Shown in pieces: positions 1 through 13,535 of a DNA stretch of 39,302 bases. The notes under the pieces were generated by a model that searched no databases, was not told where the DNA came from, and saw nothing but the letters and a program-made list of their open reading frames with translations. A program made the position numbers and the translations under genes. Each line of letters opens with the position of its first letter. The stretch's first letter is position 1. Origin of the DNA: Apophysomyces variabilis (lineage: Eukaryota; Mucoromycota; Mucoromycetes; Mucorales; Mucoraceae); contig MZZL01000395.1 in NCBI GenBank assembly GCA_002749535.1, positions 142,177-181,478 on the forward strand. Reading direction: 5' to 3'.

Positions 1-921
<921 letters not shown>

Positions 922-977
922 GATTGATAGAAAGAAAATTTGAACACAATTCTTTGATCTTGCTACTGACATCCTCG

Positions 978-985
978 CTTTTATA
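978..985 (-). promoter_or_regulatory. TATA box of the Old Yellow Enzyme gene
   Basis: TATAAAAG read on the minus strand, about 57-64 bp upstream of the chosen ATG at 921. Position and sequence match a core promoter and support that start over in-frame ATGs further upstream. Confidence 0.55.
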
Positions 986-3900
986 GCATCAGGATGCTGA
1001 ATAATCAATTAGCGGAGGTTCAACCATCTGAAGAAGTGAAAGAGATTTTTGGAAGGAGTGTGCGGGTAAAGGAATCTCAGCCTGCTATCAAATAGGATAT
1101 CCCCTTACCACAGATTTGCAATCATCAATGAAACAATAACCAGTGAATTACCTTAGAATAGCATTCGATACTGTATTACCATTGGCAGTGTTTCAAACCG
1201 TGTTGCAACAAGTCCCTTACTGGATGCTTGATTTAGTTTTCCCGGTGTTTCTCAGATCAGTGCACAGTATGGTGTTACCGACTAGATCAGGTTTTCCAAT
1301 GCTGAATAATTGGCAATAGTAATGGCTGTTGCATTGTGAATTACTCTATATCTGTCCACTATACTTCAACGATTGTTAAAAATATTCCATGGTAGACCTT
1401 GCTATAGTTGGCTCAAGCTATGTATCGCACAAAATACGGATCGTAAAATCTCGGAGATCAATCTCGTGGAACCTTTTTCCTTTTGACAACCAGCTGCTCA
1501 GGCGCTCAGTTCATGGGATTACACTATTGGACCAAGCCTTATTATATCACTGTAAATAGGCAGACCGTATTAACGCTGTTCAAACTAGATGCGGTCTGCC
1601 AAAGTATTTCTCGATAATCTCTTTATTTGATGCTTGCCTCTCGTCCAATATTGATGTAGAAAGAAAATTTTTGATTTGTAATATTTTCCTAGACGTGACA
1701 CGTTTTGGCACCTAATGATTACCCGTGATAGTGATCTTTCCATTTCAGTCATCGAATCAAATATAAAACGTAAAATAGGAGATCTTATGATAAATAGAAA
1801 CTGTAATGAATGGGCTACATAGATTGGAGAAGCGTGAAAAGATTTTCAATCTCGTTCTAACTATGATCGGAAATCAAGATGATTCCAAGCTCAAAAATTA
1901 TGCAAGAGGGATTTTTAATTCTATCAGCATTTCCATGTTCTGCAATAATCATCCGCAGGATACATTAAATCAATAGCCCACTAAATGATAACGAGGTAAA
2001 AGCATACGCCGTTTGACTTGGGCTGCAGTCGACCTGCGTTTAGTAATGGACAAGCAGCTCTGTCTTGAAACAATTTGAAGTTACATTTGGGAGATAAAAA
2101 CAATCCGTTTTCAGTTTCGCCCTATTCCTAAAACCACGTTTGAACATGGGAAACGGTCTACAGATTCTGTACAATTGTAACAACTACAAAGGGGAAAAAG
2201 GCATACCGTATATTATGGTCACAATGCTCGAAAATCAATGTTCTGGATATGAATATCTGATATCACTCTGAGATCTTTGCTGATTGTGGTCATACGCTGT
2301 TTGGTAGATCATCGTATAGTTACCTATGACCCATGAGAAAAGCTTGCAAAGGATTGAATAGCATGGACTACGATCATGCCTATCATATTGCCAAAATCTC
2401 GCGTAATACCGATCCGACCAGGCCATTGCCTGCGAGCGGAGGTGATGCCAGGTGCTATTACTCCACCCCACTTTGAATGCCGATGTACAAGAGTTTTACC
2501 CCATTAGCCCATAATTTGAGTATTAACAATTCACAAGATTGCGATACGCATGCTGGTCACAATCATTGCTTAAACGCTACAAGTAACTTCTTGAAACAGT
2601 CTAGAAGCCGAGTGCGCCTGGGACACCGTTGCCGGAGACCTCGGGCAATCCTATAAAGTCTATTCTGTGTATGAACGCCCCATCGAATTGTTCGTAAAAT
2701 CTGACCGAGACGGGGATTATGGTGTATATAGATAGGCGATAAAATTTTGACCTAACCTGCTGTGATTTGTATAAGCATGTTGGACGCTTGCAGTCGGTAG
2801 CATTCTTCTTAATGTTCGACTGAATGTTTGGCAGTCCCAACTGATATCACATCTGTATATATTCTGGGTGTTATGGCAGGGCACACATGTCGCCATGTTT
2901 GGACCAACACAGAACTTTGGGCACTGCTCGATCATAGAACTCTAGGTGACCACAACTTAGAAACACTCATGTTGATCTTGAGCTTCATCACCGAATCCTT
3001 CTTCGATAGTGTTACAATAATGCTTTGACAAAGGCAGCTGTCGGACACGGACAATGAGCTGGATTCGACGGTGTAAAAGCTAAAATGCTCCTTGTGGACA
3101 TCCATACGACCATAGAATTTTACGGAATTAACGAGCAATATCTGTGCTTAAACGGGGCAACGCTAAGTGATGGAATCAGACCATGAATGAGATATTGCGC
3201 TATGATGATGAACAGTTATATATATAGCATCAGTCGATCGCTGAAGGAAATGCAGATGCGTACGAGTGCTGAAGCGTCAGAAAAGCTCCTTAGACTGAGT
3301 CCATGTTAAATCTCGTAATCAGTTAAAAGAGCTTTTCTGAACGGGACAAACGGCGATGCGTCCCGAGTCGTCTTTGATTTTTCATGTTGGACAGGTTGCG
3401 TTACACTGTGATTGCCTGTTTAAGGATTGTAATGACGACATCTGAAATCATAGCCTGTTTTTTGGTAACAGTTATTTGCGCACATCTTACTGTTTGTTTT
3501 ATGCACTATGACGATACCATGTAATTGGGCTTTCTCGGGAACAAGCAAACACTCTTATCCACATTTAAAAGTGTCCAAGTGGGAGACGTGACAATTCGGC
3601 ATTAAACAGTGATATTGTACAACTTTCTTTCTCATTCCGTGTAAAACAGGCAAGTAATCGTTAATTCTGAAGGAGAATTCTTTACGCGTTTTTTTTTGCT
3701 TGAAATAGCTGGAACATCGTATTTTTTGATTCCGGCACAAAGTTCAAAGTTGAAAAGAACAAAGAAACTTAGCAATTGTTTAGGAAAATAGCCTCAAAGA
3801 CAATAGCATGACCTAAGATATGCAATTAGTCTACCGGAGCCAAAAAGGTCCGCGTTATTGTTTGTTATTGTGCATGATGTAGCTGCCTGAACTTTCTGCC

Positions 3901-5314
3901 GTCCCTATTCCCCTCTTTAGGCTTGCCTTTTACGGCGTATAAACGCCGAACTACTCAAAGTAGTCTAGCCCAACGCTTGGGTATGACAAAGTTGATAGGT
4001 TGGATACTGATCATGGTATGTCATCGGTCAAAGATCATCCAAACCCGGATCCGGAAGAACCGCATAAACAATCTTAAAAAGAAACAGTGGACTATCGGGG
4101 ATCAACACGGACATAAGAATTACCTCTACGGAACTGTTGCGAAAAACGGACGACTTCTATTTCAGAGAACAACATTTCTTTTTCAGCTAGCTATAAAAAA
4201 AGGGGGGAACGGATAGTTTACTCCGATGAGGAAGAGGAGTTAACAACGTGGAAATAACTATTGGCAGTGCGCGGCATAAAGTTAGCAAAAGAAAAAGGCA
4301 AAAGCCCAGTATGAGGCGTTCGGCTCTTGTTGCTTTCAAATAAGGTTACTTTACTATTAAAGAGAGATATAGTTTTACGGGGCTTTGAAATAAAAAAGAG
4401 AGAAAGAAAGAGAGATAAAAACTTCTGGTATTAAGGTCAAAAGAGTACTTTTTTTATTTTGTTCCAGTCCAAGCACTCGTAATTTGGGTTTCTACAAGCA
4501 AAAAAAAGGGAGGGGTGTTTAGGGTTACGTGTACAGTGGTTGTAATTCTGTACAACCTATGCCTTAGCGAACGTTATTCTGATAAGGTTCACACGATGAT
4601 CTAAAAAAAGATAAATTACCCTTCATGAGGAATATTTCATCTTAACTATTTGCCCGAACGGTCATATCCATCCCTACTGTCACGAGCCAGTTGAAATAAA
4701 CTTTCAAGTATAGTAAAGACCCTCTTTGCACAGCCGAATGCTTAGAAATCAGAATCTGTGGGTATACCCTCTTCGCCCATAGGAAACGAAACAATGGTCC
4801 TAGTTAAAACAATGATAGTAAGAGGCATGGCAAGATGTTCTGTTGTTACCAACTATCTTCTTCCCTTTTTTGCAACAGCATTATAGCAAAACAAATAGTA
4901 AAATAGTCAATTGAGAAGCCAATAAACGGCACCCTACACAGTACGCCTGGCAACCTATTAGCAGCAAGACAATCTGAGAAAAGTACAGAAAATGGCAAAT
5001 CATCTCTGGAATCTTGCACACTGAATACTGCTTCGAGTTTGCCGGCAAAGATGGGTCTTGCATTATACAATCGGATCAAGCAAGTTCATCCATGTTTTAA
5101 CATACTCTGAGACACCTGCAAGTAAATACCTACCAAGAAAACAACCATAAGCATATTTTTTATTGAAAATTGGTATAATCTCTCTCTTTTTTTTTCTTGA
5201 TTTTCTGCTCTTTTTCATGGGTTCATAGTGAATTCATCATAGTTAAATGGAGCATAGGGGAGTCGGAACGATTAGAAGCAAAAGGAAAAAAAAACAAGCG
5301 CATGGGAAAGTTCA
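986..5314. other. Long gene-poor stretch
   Basis: No convincing gene was found on either strand. Short minus-strand open frames between about 2235 and 3138 shift frame repeatedly; one frame near 2330-2460 reads like a membrane-protein fragment (it contains FGNMIGMIVVHAIQ). They could be a decayed gene, but no family could be assigned. A plus-strand ORF at 3923-4216 follows a pyrimidine-rich acceptor-like site (ends 3920) and contains a GTATGT donor-like site near 4015, so a small spliced gene here is possible but unproven. A purine-rich GA tract lies at about 4387-4420. Nothing else stands out. Confidence 0.5.
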
Positions 5315-6176
5315 TCAGTTGGGAGAGTGTACTGAACCGGATGAGCTCGGAGGACGTGTTACATTTTGGTAATGAGCCATAGCGAGTTCATCGCGTAATT
5401 CTGTAATTTTGCGCGTTTGCTTCTCCACTAGATCCATCAATTGTTGAATACGTAGTTTATATTCATCTTCTGTTTTTCGTGATTCATCCAATTGTTTGCG
5501 TAAGTTTGCGATGTACCCTTCTTGCGAAAGAGACACGTTGCTAGAGTAACCTAGCTGCCATTTCTGGTCATCTTTCATTTCTGGGTTTTTGCTGTCGGGC
5601 AATGACCACGCGGGTGTCTAAATCAAAGTAACAGTGTTAGCGTATAGGTGATCTTCGGACAAAGGGAAGAAAACTGCGAAAATATTTTTTCATTTTATTT
5701 ACCGTTGTCATCACGCCATTCATTGAAGCATCCGATGACCATTGTAGGATAGGTTCACGGTTTTCATGTGCAGGCTGCCCAAAAGACTGTTGTTGGACCA
5801 TATCGCCAGCAGCAGCATAATTAAGAGGGAGGTAGCTTGAGTCAGTTTGAATAGAGGACAGCGATGGACAGGAAGTCAGGGCGTGAGGGGAGGTTTGGTA
5901 GGTAATGGTGAATTCCGGTATATAGGTTGTCTGATCTTGATTCTGCATTAGAGAGGACGCATCAGATGGCGTGTATGCAGGGGGAGGAACTTGTTCTTGG
6001 TGAAGATCTGGTCGTTGTTGTTGTTGTTGATGAGGATGAGGATGAGTTGTATAAGGGAAGAGTTTTTGTGAATGAGACTCATTCGATGAAACCATTGGAC
6101 CAACAGAAAAAAGAGAAGACGAAGAACAAGAAATAGCAGTAGTAGCAATAGGCGCACTGACTGAGATATGTTCCAT
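5315..6176 (-). CDS. Hypothetical coiled-coil protein with low-complexity N-terminus
   Basis: Predicted protein of 258 aa from two exons, 5703-6176 and 5315-5617. The 85-bp intron (5618-5702) has donor GTAAAT and acceptor TTTAG and preserves the frame at a Thr-Thr junction. The N-terminal two thirds are rich in Ser, Thr, Gln, Pro and His, including a run of five Gln near residue 50 and a PPPAYTP motif (a PPxY-like site that could bind WW domains). The C-terminus, about residues 180-245, is charged and heptad-like (IANLRKQLDESRK, IQQLMDLVEKQTRKITELRDEL), consistent with a short parallel coiled coil. No enzymatic motif, signal peptide or membrane segment is visible. I do not recognise the family; an adaptor or transcription-related role would only be a guess. 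The ATG at 6176 is the first in the frame. Confidence 0.72.
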
Positions 6177-9100
6177 GATTTAGAGAAATAGGGAAATTTG
6201 GACTTTGTGGTTTGGAGGAAGAAGAGGAGAATGAACTACCCATTGTTGTCCGCAAATCGCGGCTACTTATATTTGATTTACCGCATTAGCTGTTAATGCC
6301 CAAAGATATGGTTTTGTATCACAATGATCTCTCCTACCGAGCTAGCTGTTTTAATGTAAACTTTTTTTTTCTTCAACCTTTTTGCTGCCAATGGGGTGTT
6401 ATAAAAATAAAACATCATTTTTGCACAGTGGCGAAACAGATCCGTTACCAAGGGCGTGCGCCACACAAACTTTTCGTGTAACTTGGATGCTATTTTTATG
6501 CATCCACTAAAAAACGAGCCCTCACATCTCTGTCACCAGCCACCACGCTGCAGGAGAAGATGGGACTTGGACCGCTATTGGACTTGACTGAGGATGTTGC
6601 AATGCAGCTATGGAAACCCAGGTGATCTGACACCATTGATTGGATAGAAAGAAAAGAAGGTATATCTTGGGTTTTATTTTGCAACAGCGTATCCAGAAAA
6701 GGAAGTGGTTCCGATCGATCCTTGCTTTTCTTTGCTGTCAGTAAAAAAGACAAAGAACGAGAACTCCGCCTCTCAAACCTTAGCTAATGCAAGGTTTGGT
6801 GCTATCTTGCTTTTCGTTGCAAGAAGTCAAATGTTTATCCCTTCACCCACGAAAAAGTAAACCCCACTTTTTCTCCTAGTCTACCTAAAATAAATCAAAC
6901 AATTTAACCTTTTGACTTTTCTCGGTTTAGAAAGGTAGATTTTTTTTTTTTACTATTGCGCCCAACCGCAACATTTTATCCGGCTGAAGGTTACATAAAG
7001 TTGAAGGCTCCTAATTATTCGCCATTTTGTTTGACTGGGGTCGGATGACTTTGGGCACCTGGCTTTGCTATGATGTTTTTCGTTATGTACAGTAATCCAG
7101 ACAACAATTAAGCTCCAAACATCGAGTATACCCCACATGAGATGCTTCGCCTATTCATCGCTAGGCTTTGGCCCCAATGGAGGATATGCTCCAGTTTCTA
7201 TAATCTATTTAATGTAGAAATGGCAAACAAAAAGGATGTGGAAGATCAACCTCCGATCACGAGAGAAACGTTTTGAGTGCATAGGTAGAGCCTTTGAGAC
7301 AGACAATAGAAAAAAAAAATGCGATCATATCTCGGTATTGTTTTTTATCGGTTGCACACAAAAAATTTGAACATACATAATCAGCCCTTGTTTTTTTTGT
7401 TCAGGGCCATGTGTACCACCCAATCCTTATCCATATATAGAGTTGCATGAAGTTATCTTATGTACACTGCTTTGGCGGTGCAAATTCGTTCCCAAATCAG
7501 ACCATTTCCTAAAGAGGTACATGCATGCGTAATCGCACTTCTGATTTATCTAATTCGCGTCTACATGTTTGCGTTCCTGCCAAAGCATCTCTATCTCTTC
7601 CAATTGAATAATTATCATATTAACGATTGATTTGCAGGGCAAATACGCAGAAAACCAACAAGCAAATAAAGCTTACAACGTCAAAATACAACAGTTTTTG
7701 ATTGCAAGTCTATGCTAAAGGTATATTTTTTGAGCCTCATGTTAAAGCGGGGCTATGGACAGTAAGCTTTTTTTTCCACTTTGGCTGGTAATTTAAAACA
7801 TACATTCATGTACCGGAGGTGCAAGCCATGTTACCGAAGTCTGGAATGACAAAACTACTTGATATGAGCATATTCTCTAACTAAGGGTTCATTTTACTTT
7901 GGCTTAGCAGAGTTTCGTGTAACTGAATAACGCCCTCGTAAAGTGATACATGATTTTGTGTAAGGTGCGGTCAACGTGCTCTTCGTGTATATTCTCCGCT
8001 TACAGTCCGCTTCGGGTCGCCCGCGATGGCTCTCGACGGACGGCAAAAGTGGATGCTGTAGATAAACATAACAGAAAGCATATCCCCATCCAATCATTCT
8101 TATTGTGCATTGCATATAAAAGAAGTTATGAGTCATATTGTTTGGCTTTTTTTCCTAATGAAGGTATTTTGTACTACTATCCTGTTTCTTGTTTATATCA
8201 TTTTCAGTCATAATTCATAAAGTGCTAGTTCAATCGCAAATAGAGCCTTTCACAATGATTTCAGTTGCATACTAAGTTTTGACTAATCAAAGGAAAAGCT
8301 GCAAATGAGTGAACTATAATTTGATTGTTGCAGCCTTCTCCTTACTGCATCCATCTTGATAAAGTTGTTTCCAGTCATAAAAAGACCCTCTACTGGAGAA
8401 TGGCCGTCCTTATGCTCACTATATAGAATAATTCATCCATAAAAGTAAAGAACAGATTATTCATTTGGCGTGCAAATAACTTGACCTTGTTATTCTGTCA
8501 TTGAGCACGCAACAGACCCGTTTTTGCGATAAAGTAACAGCAAGCCCGGAATTGGGTGCCACCGGCGGTGACTGAACTAGGTGCGAAGCACAGAATTCAT
8601 GTAGCACATACAAATACACTTCCTTTCTCAGCTACTCCGCCCTTTTTTTTATCTTGATGAAAATTCCACTTGCTTCTTCCTGGTCTGGACGTAGTGAAAA
8701 GAGGCTGAGCAAATCATTTGTATTTCCGGTTTTGATTTTAGGGCTTTAGTTGAACAAGCTCAAACACATTGTCTTAGTAAGCATAGCGTTGCATTGGACT
8801 ATGGCCATTTTCATTCATTGTTTTCTGTTGTCCATTTCGGGAGAGTTACCTTTTTAGGCGAAGGAATCGGGACAACCAGATAAGAGTAATCACTGTATTT
8901 GATTTCATGGCTAAAATCAAAAAGAAAGTTGAAAAGGCTAATACAAGTGATGTTGTTGGACCGAAGAGAAGCATAAAATTGAAGTAGCTGCTTGACCCAA
9001 TGCAAACTAGTGCTAACCACAACGAAATGTTCAATACTGTAGACGCTTGATTCGATACAGAACAGATTTTCTAATGTTCTATATTTTATGTCATTGACCT

Positions 9101-10080
9101 TTTAATAGAATTACATTATTTCTATGCGGTATGTCTGTATCGTTCTTTGGACATGCATTTTCCTCGTGTACTTTCTAAAGACACGCGAACCATTTGTTAT
9201 CTCTTGGGATCCACCCCCGTGCACGGCCACCCCCATGTTACTGATTTGACAAAGAGGCTGTAGGATGTGGGGGAAGATGCACTTGTTTCTTTCCATTATT
9301 TCAGGGCCCTATGGCCAAGAAACCCTGTAACGTCCTGTGGAAAAGAGAGCTAGTTATCATGACAACGAAGCATGGTGTGACAGTTACCATGGGAATTATA
9401 CCCGATTGCTTATCCAACCTTATCAAGAAACAAGCCTGTGTGTGAGAAAGAGAGTATTTGTTGGTTTGTTGCGGCACAGACGAGTTCCAAAGATGTTGAA
9501 TGAAAAGAATTTTGCATGAAGCGTGCGGAGTGTAACCCGACTTTCATAAACAAGTTTGAAAGACCGTGGAAAGATGTCAGTACCAAAGTGGGTTCAAATC
9601 AAAGCTGCTCGACAGCGCGGATAGAGAGAAGACCACGATTTAAATCTGGTTACAACGATGTCCTCCCCTTGTTTTGATGCACGGAAATGTCACACTGTCT
9701 CGGAAGCGTATGTAGATTGACGAAGTTATCCAATTGAAGGACAATAAGTTAGATGAGATGCTGTCTTTTTTCATAAGGAAGGATTGTTATTGTTTCAGTA
9801 ACATTGGGAAATCTAATTATGGAACGTGCTTTTTGTAGATCAATCCAACATGAAGAAGCTATACACGCATTGGAAAGGGCGGTTGATGAAGAACATAAGA
9901 GCAGCTTTAATTTGCGGGACCTAAAAGGGCATTGGCACTCAACTTTTTTTTGTGTTTTTTGAGGGGTTTCTTCCTCGTCCCTTTCCTCCCCTTTCCCGCC
10001 CCTCTCTCTCTTTCTTTCTCTTTTTTCTTCTTTTCTCTTTTTGCTTTCTTTTTTGGTTTAAGTTTCTTGTAGTTTTGGTT
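6177..10080. other. Gene-poor stretch upstream of the IML2-like gene
   Basis: No gene could be supported. A minus-strand open frame at 6496-6753 begins beside an acceptor-like TTTTTTACTGACAG and has a coding-like Ser-rich composition, so it could be a terminal exon, but no partner exon was found. Homopolymer A/T runs occur at about 6942 and 7311. About 9960-10060 is a nearly pure pyrimidine tract immediately upstream of the next gene, a common feature of fungal 5' leaders. No tRNA-like B-box with a matching A-box was found. Confidence 0.45.
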
Positions 10081-12275
10081 ATGTTCAGGCAACAGCTCAG
10101 TAATATCACGTCGACGTTAAAATATGCCTCGTCAAATACACCCAATTTATTCTCCTCAGCACCCGATCCTCCATCGTCTCAATTGCTTGAATTCTGGATT
10201 GCAGAGACACAACGTGGATTGGTAGGCACTTTGTTCGTCTTAGTCACATGCCATGAGAGACACTCATGCATTGCGTTTCGTTCTTGCTTTTCTTCGAACA
10301 GGATGCTTTTTTCGATGACCAGTTTGACATTGCCGAAAGTATTTTTATGCAGCATGCTACCAACTCTCCTTTTCACGCTGTGGGTTATTCACTTATGGCT
10401 TTCGTGGAGGCAATGCTCAGCTTTGAATCGGATAAAATCCAGAATGCATTGGATAGAATCGCAATGGCCGAAACCCTTTCTTGTCAATTTGCAAAGAGGG
10501 CGCGGAGACGAGGCTGGAAATCAAAAAAATCATCTTCTTCCTCACCCTCCGACGACAGCAGCGAGTCCGACAGCATCGCCAGCCAGCGGAGAAGTGACAG
10601 TTTTGATCTATCCAATGAATCGGTCGTGTCTATATCTTTTGGTGAAGCGGAACCCTCCGTGAACGAGTCAAGTCGACCATCCAGTTCTGTTCCCATCGAT
10701 CATGCACCCGAAATGCAGTACGAACTTCTTCAGACGAATTGTATGTTGATGTCCGCGACCATTCAGTTTCTTAGAACGAGCTGGTTCGAATATATGAAAG
10801 CGGCTTATAAATTACGGAAAGCCTACAAGATGTACGAGCAGATGTTCGAGCTAGTAACAGGTCAAAGAGCATGTGAATACGCCGCTTCGTTACGAAAGAA
10901 AAAGCATCCACGACGAAAGAAATCGTTAAGACGTACAGCGACCGCCTCGACAGTGCTGAATGAAAAATTGGTGGGCGAACCAGAAATTGTTTCTCTATCA
11001 AGTATCTTTGCGTCTTCCTCCCATGCTTGGTCTGAGAAGCGATTCAACATTTTTCACCGAAAAGCTAGTGTAGATGCGCTCTTTGCTTCAGCCGCCTCCA
11101 CTACCTCCTTACCATCACGGATCAAACGCAGGTCGTTGAATAGTAATCATAATAATACCCCCAGTAGTCCTACTGAACAACCAGATACCCTCACTGAGCG
11201 GAAGCCATCGATCAGTAATAACGCGATTGACAGCGGAATCTACTTTGGGATCGGGCTTTTCAGTCTGATCTTCTCACTGTTACCCCCTAAAGGTAGCATG
11301 ATGGGTAGTTTTAAGATTTATACTAAAGGCTGACCTTTTTTCTTTTTGGCGCGGGGTTAAATTTAGTCAACAAGATACTGAATACTCTCGGATTCCATTC
11401 TTCCAGACCCTTTGCCCTGCATTTATTACAAAAATCCTACAGCAGTCAGGGGTTGTATTCTTCGCTGAGCGCACTGACATTGCTAGCCTATTACACGAAT
11501 CTTTCGCTTTTCATTCACCCAAAATTGCTTCCTAATTCGTTAAGTCTGGAGAACGCACGGGCAATGCTGGACCAGATGAAGCAAAAGTATCCATGCGGGA
11601 AAATATGGAAGCTTTTGGAGGGCAAACTGTGTAAAATGGAAGGCAAAACGCGCAAAGGTGTTGAGATCTTACGAGACGCTCGACGACGTGAGAATGTGCG
11701 CTCCAAGTCTACGAATGATGTTCGCATCAACGGAACGACTTCCGGCAAGAAGAATGGCACCATGATGAATGAACTTGCTCAACTGCAAGCATTGGCCGTC
11801 TACGAGATGGGATGGTAAGTGTCAGACATATACAAATAGAGACAAACGGAGGAAAAAAAAAAGAGAAAGGGCAAAGAGATTGGGAAAATGGAAGAATTCC
11901 ATGTCTCTGTTCACTTTCTTTTGTGAGGTGAATTGTTTGTTTGTTGATAACTGATAGGAGGTTAGGGGTCAAATTTTTTTGGGCGACCATTTCCAAGCAT
12001 CTGAGACGTTTTTCCGGTTGGAAAGTATGAACAATTGGTCAAGAGCATTCTATCACTATATCGCAACGTGCTGTATGTTTGCCGACGAAGAATACGATAA
12101 AGCTGCGGTCGAATTCCTCCAGATACCCAACATCCTGGATCGTAAACGACAAATGGGAGGTCGATTACTACCTAATGAAGTATTTGCCGAACATCGGATC
12201 AAGCGATGGAAGAACAAGGCTCGTGATTTCAATAAAAGGACGGGTACAAGCCGGACAGGGCGGGATAGTCGGAAG

Positions 12276-12306
<31 letters not shown>

Positions 12307-12836
12307 CATCTGTGTTAGACGGTGCTATGTTGAAACAAGTGGTGACAGTGAACCCTCTATGGGAGCTTATATATCTGTGGAATGGTATTTCTCAATTGAC
12401 ACCCAACATGTTGGAAGACATGAAAAAACAGCTGGAATGCGTCATCACGGACAAGACGCAGTCGCCATCGGAAGAAGCGCTTTTGTATCTCTTACTGGGG
12501 GTGGCGACACGAGAATTGGGCGATTATACCAAAGCAGAGCTTTATTTGCGACAGACAATTCGTTTAGAGGACCGTGTAAGTGAAGATCGTTGGGTGATCC
12601 CTTATGCGATGTATGAGATGGCAGCGTTGCGTTGTTTCCAGCAGCAACAGGCGAAGGATGCGCGCGATTGGATTCAGCGTTCTGAGAATTATTCTGTTCG
12701 GCACAGTCATGCAGTAGTTGATGACAACAGCACTGTACCTGAAAACGGAGACTCGGATTGGGAGAGTCGGCTTCATGTACGATGCCAACTGCTTTTAGAA
12801 AAGTTGGATGACAAAAATGAAATCTATCCGCTTTGA
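10081..12836 (+). CDS. IML2: IML2/TTC39-type tetratricopeptide repeat protein
   Basis: Predicted 816 aa from four exons: 10081-10221, 10302-11292, 11367-11814, 11966-12836; all junctions are GT/AG and in phase. In yeast Iml2 is a lipid-droplet/mitochondria-associated protein needed for clearing protein inclusions; animal TTC39 proteins are linked to lipid control. Family signatures include the N-terminal segment DAFFDDQFDIAESIF followed by HAVGYSLMAFVEAMLSFE, the LLPPK-VNKILNTLGF junction spanning intron 2, and C-terminal helical TPR pairs such as LLLGVATRELGDYTKAELYLRQ. An internal Ser/Arg-rich insert (about residues 145-190), a basic SLRRTATAST stretch and a ten-residue Gln run encoded by pure CAA in exon 4 make it somewhat longer than yeast Iml2 (about 730 aa). 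The ATG at 10081 follows a pyrimidine-rich leader. The third intron (151 bp) is the longest of the gene. The family is confident; the exact function in this organism is inferred. Confidence 0.9.
12275..12306 (+). repeat. CAA microsatellite (poly-Gln) inside the IML2-like gene
   Basis: About ten uninterrupted CAA codons encode a Gln run in exon 4. Pure single-codon runs are slippage-prone, so length may vary between strains. Confidence 0.85.
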
Positions 12837-13535
12837 AAAGAGACAAACGCTTCCCTGTACAAGAACGATATACCCTTTTTCTCATTACTTATTTTGTCTG
12901 GATATAACCATGCTTCTTTTTTTTTTCCTGGAGGTTGTGCTGCAAGAAGGAACTCGATTCTCCAAGTTAGCAACCCCCAGGTCCAAGGGGCTTTGCCCCC
13001 TTATTTCCGTTTTGTAACCATTGCATGTCATAGAAGAAATAAATAATATACACCATTTGTTTCTTTGCTTACTAATGTGGGCAAAGAGAGAAGAAAAGAA
13101 AACTGATCGCTGATCGACTATGTGTATTCGTGCTTTTTATTTTTCGATACAATGGGTGTTTAATATATAAAAACACAATCTGTACAGAAGCTATTATCGT
13201 TTGAGAAGCTTACCAGGATTCCCAAGTTGTGAGTACCGAGTAGTATAAAGCGTGCTGCTGCATAAAAGACAGCAAAAAGAAGGAAAGACCGAACTATGTC
13301 TTGTACTGTTTACCCCACATGACGAATTAGGATCAAATGGATATCAGTAATATGTATTACTCTGTCTGTGTAACCGTTCGAGTCAACAGGTCCTTTCGGT
13401 TTTCGATTGAAGCCGTGCCAACTTTGCATGTGACAGGCTGTCTCCGCATTTAAAGCGGGTAAGAAATCTCTCTTTCTTTCTCTCTTCCCCACATTCTTAC
13501 GTTTCTTCTTCCGTCAAAACATTGATATCCAAATC
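12837..13535. other. Intergenic region between the IML2-like and thiolase genes
   Basis: Holds the 3' end of the upstream gene (AATAAATAAT-like polyadenylation sequence near 13038) and the promoter of the thiolase gene. A compact hairpin, AAGGGG-CTTTG-CCCCCTT, sits at about 12985-13002. A short pyrimidine-rich leader (13466-13515) precedes the thiolase ATG. No gene seen. Confidence 0.5.

Noticed and set aside
2932..3138. DVHKEHFSFYTVE peptide resembling an IS110-type transposase start
   Set aside because: Only a few residues match, no catalytic motif follows, and the frame stops quickly.
4515..4535. TTAGGG-like string
   Set aside because: A single copy inside the contig, not a telomere array.
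7894..8213. Overlapping 80-87-codon ORFs on both strands
   Set aside because: Locally GC-richer DNA opens frames on both strands; neither has family features.
9907..10145. Lys/Arg/Glu-rich minus-strand ORFs
   Set aside because: They are the complement of the pyrimidine tract before the IML2-like gene, not protein-coding.
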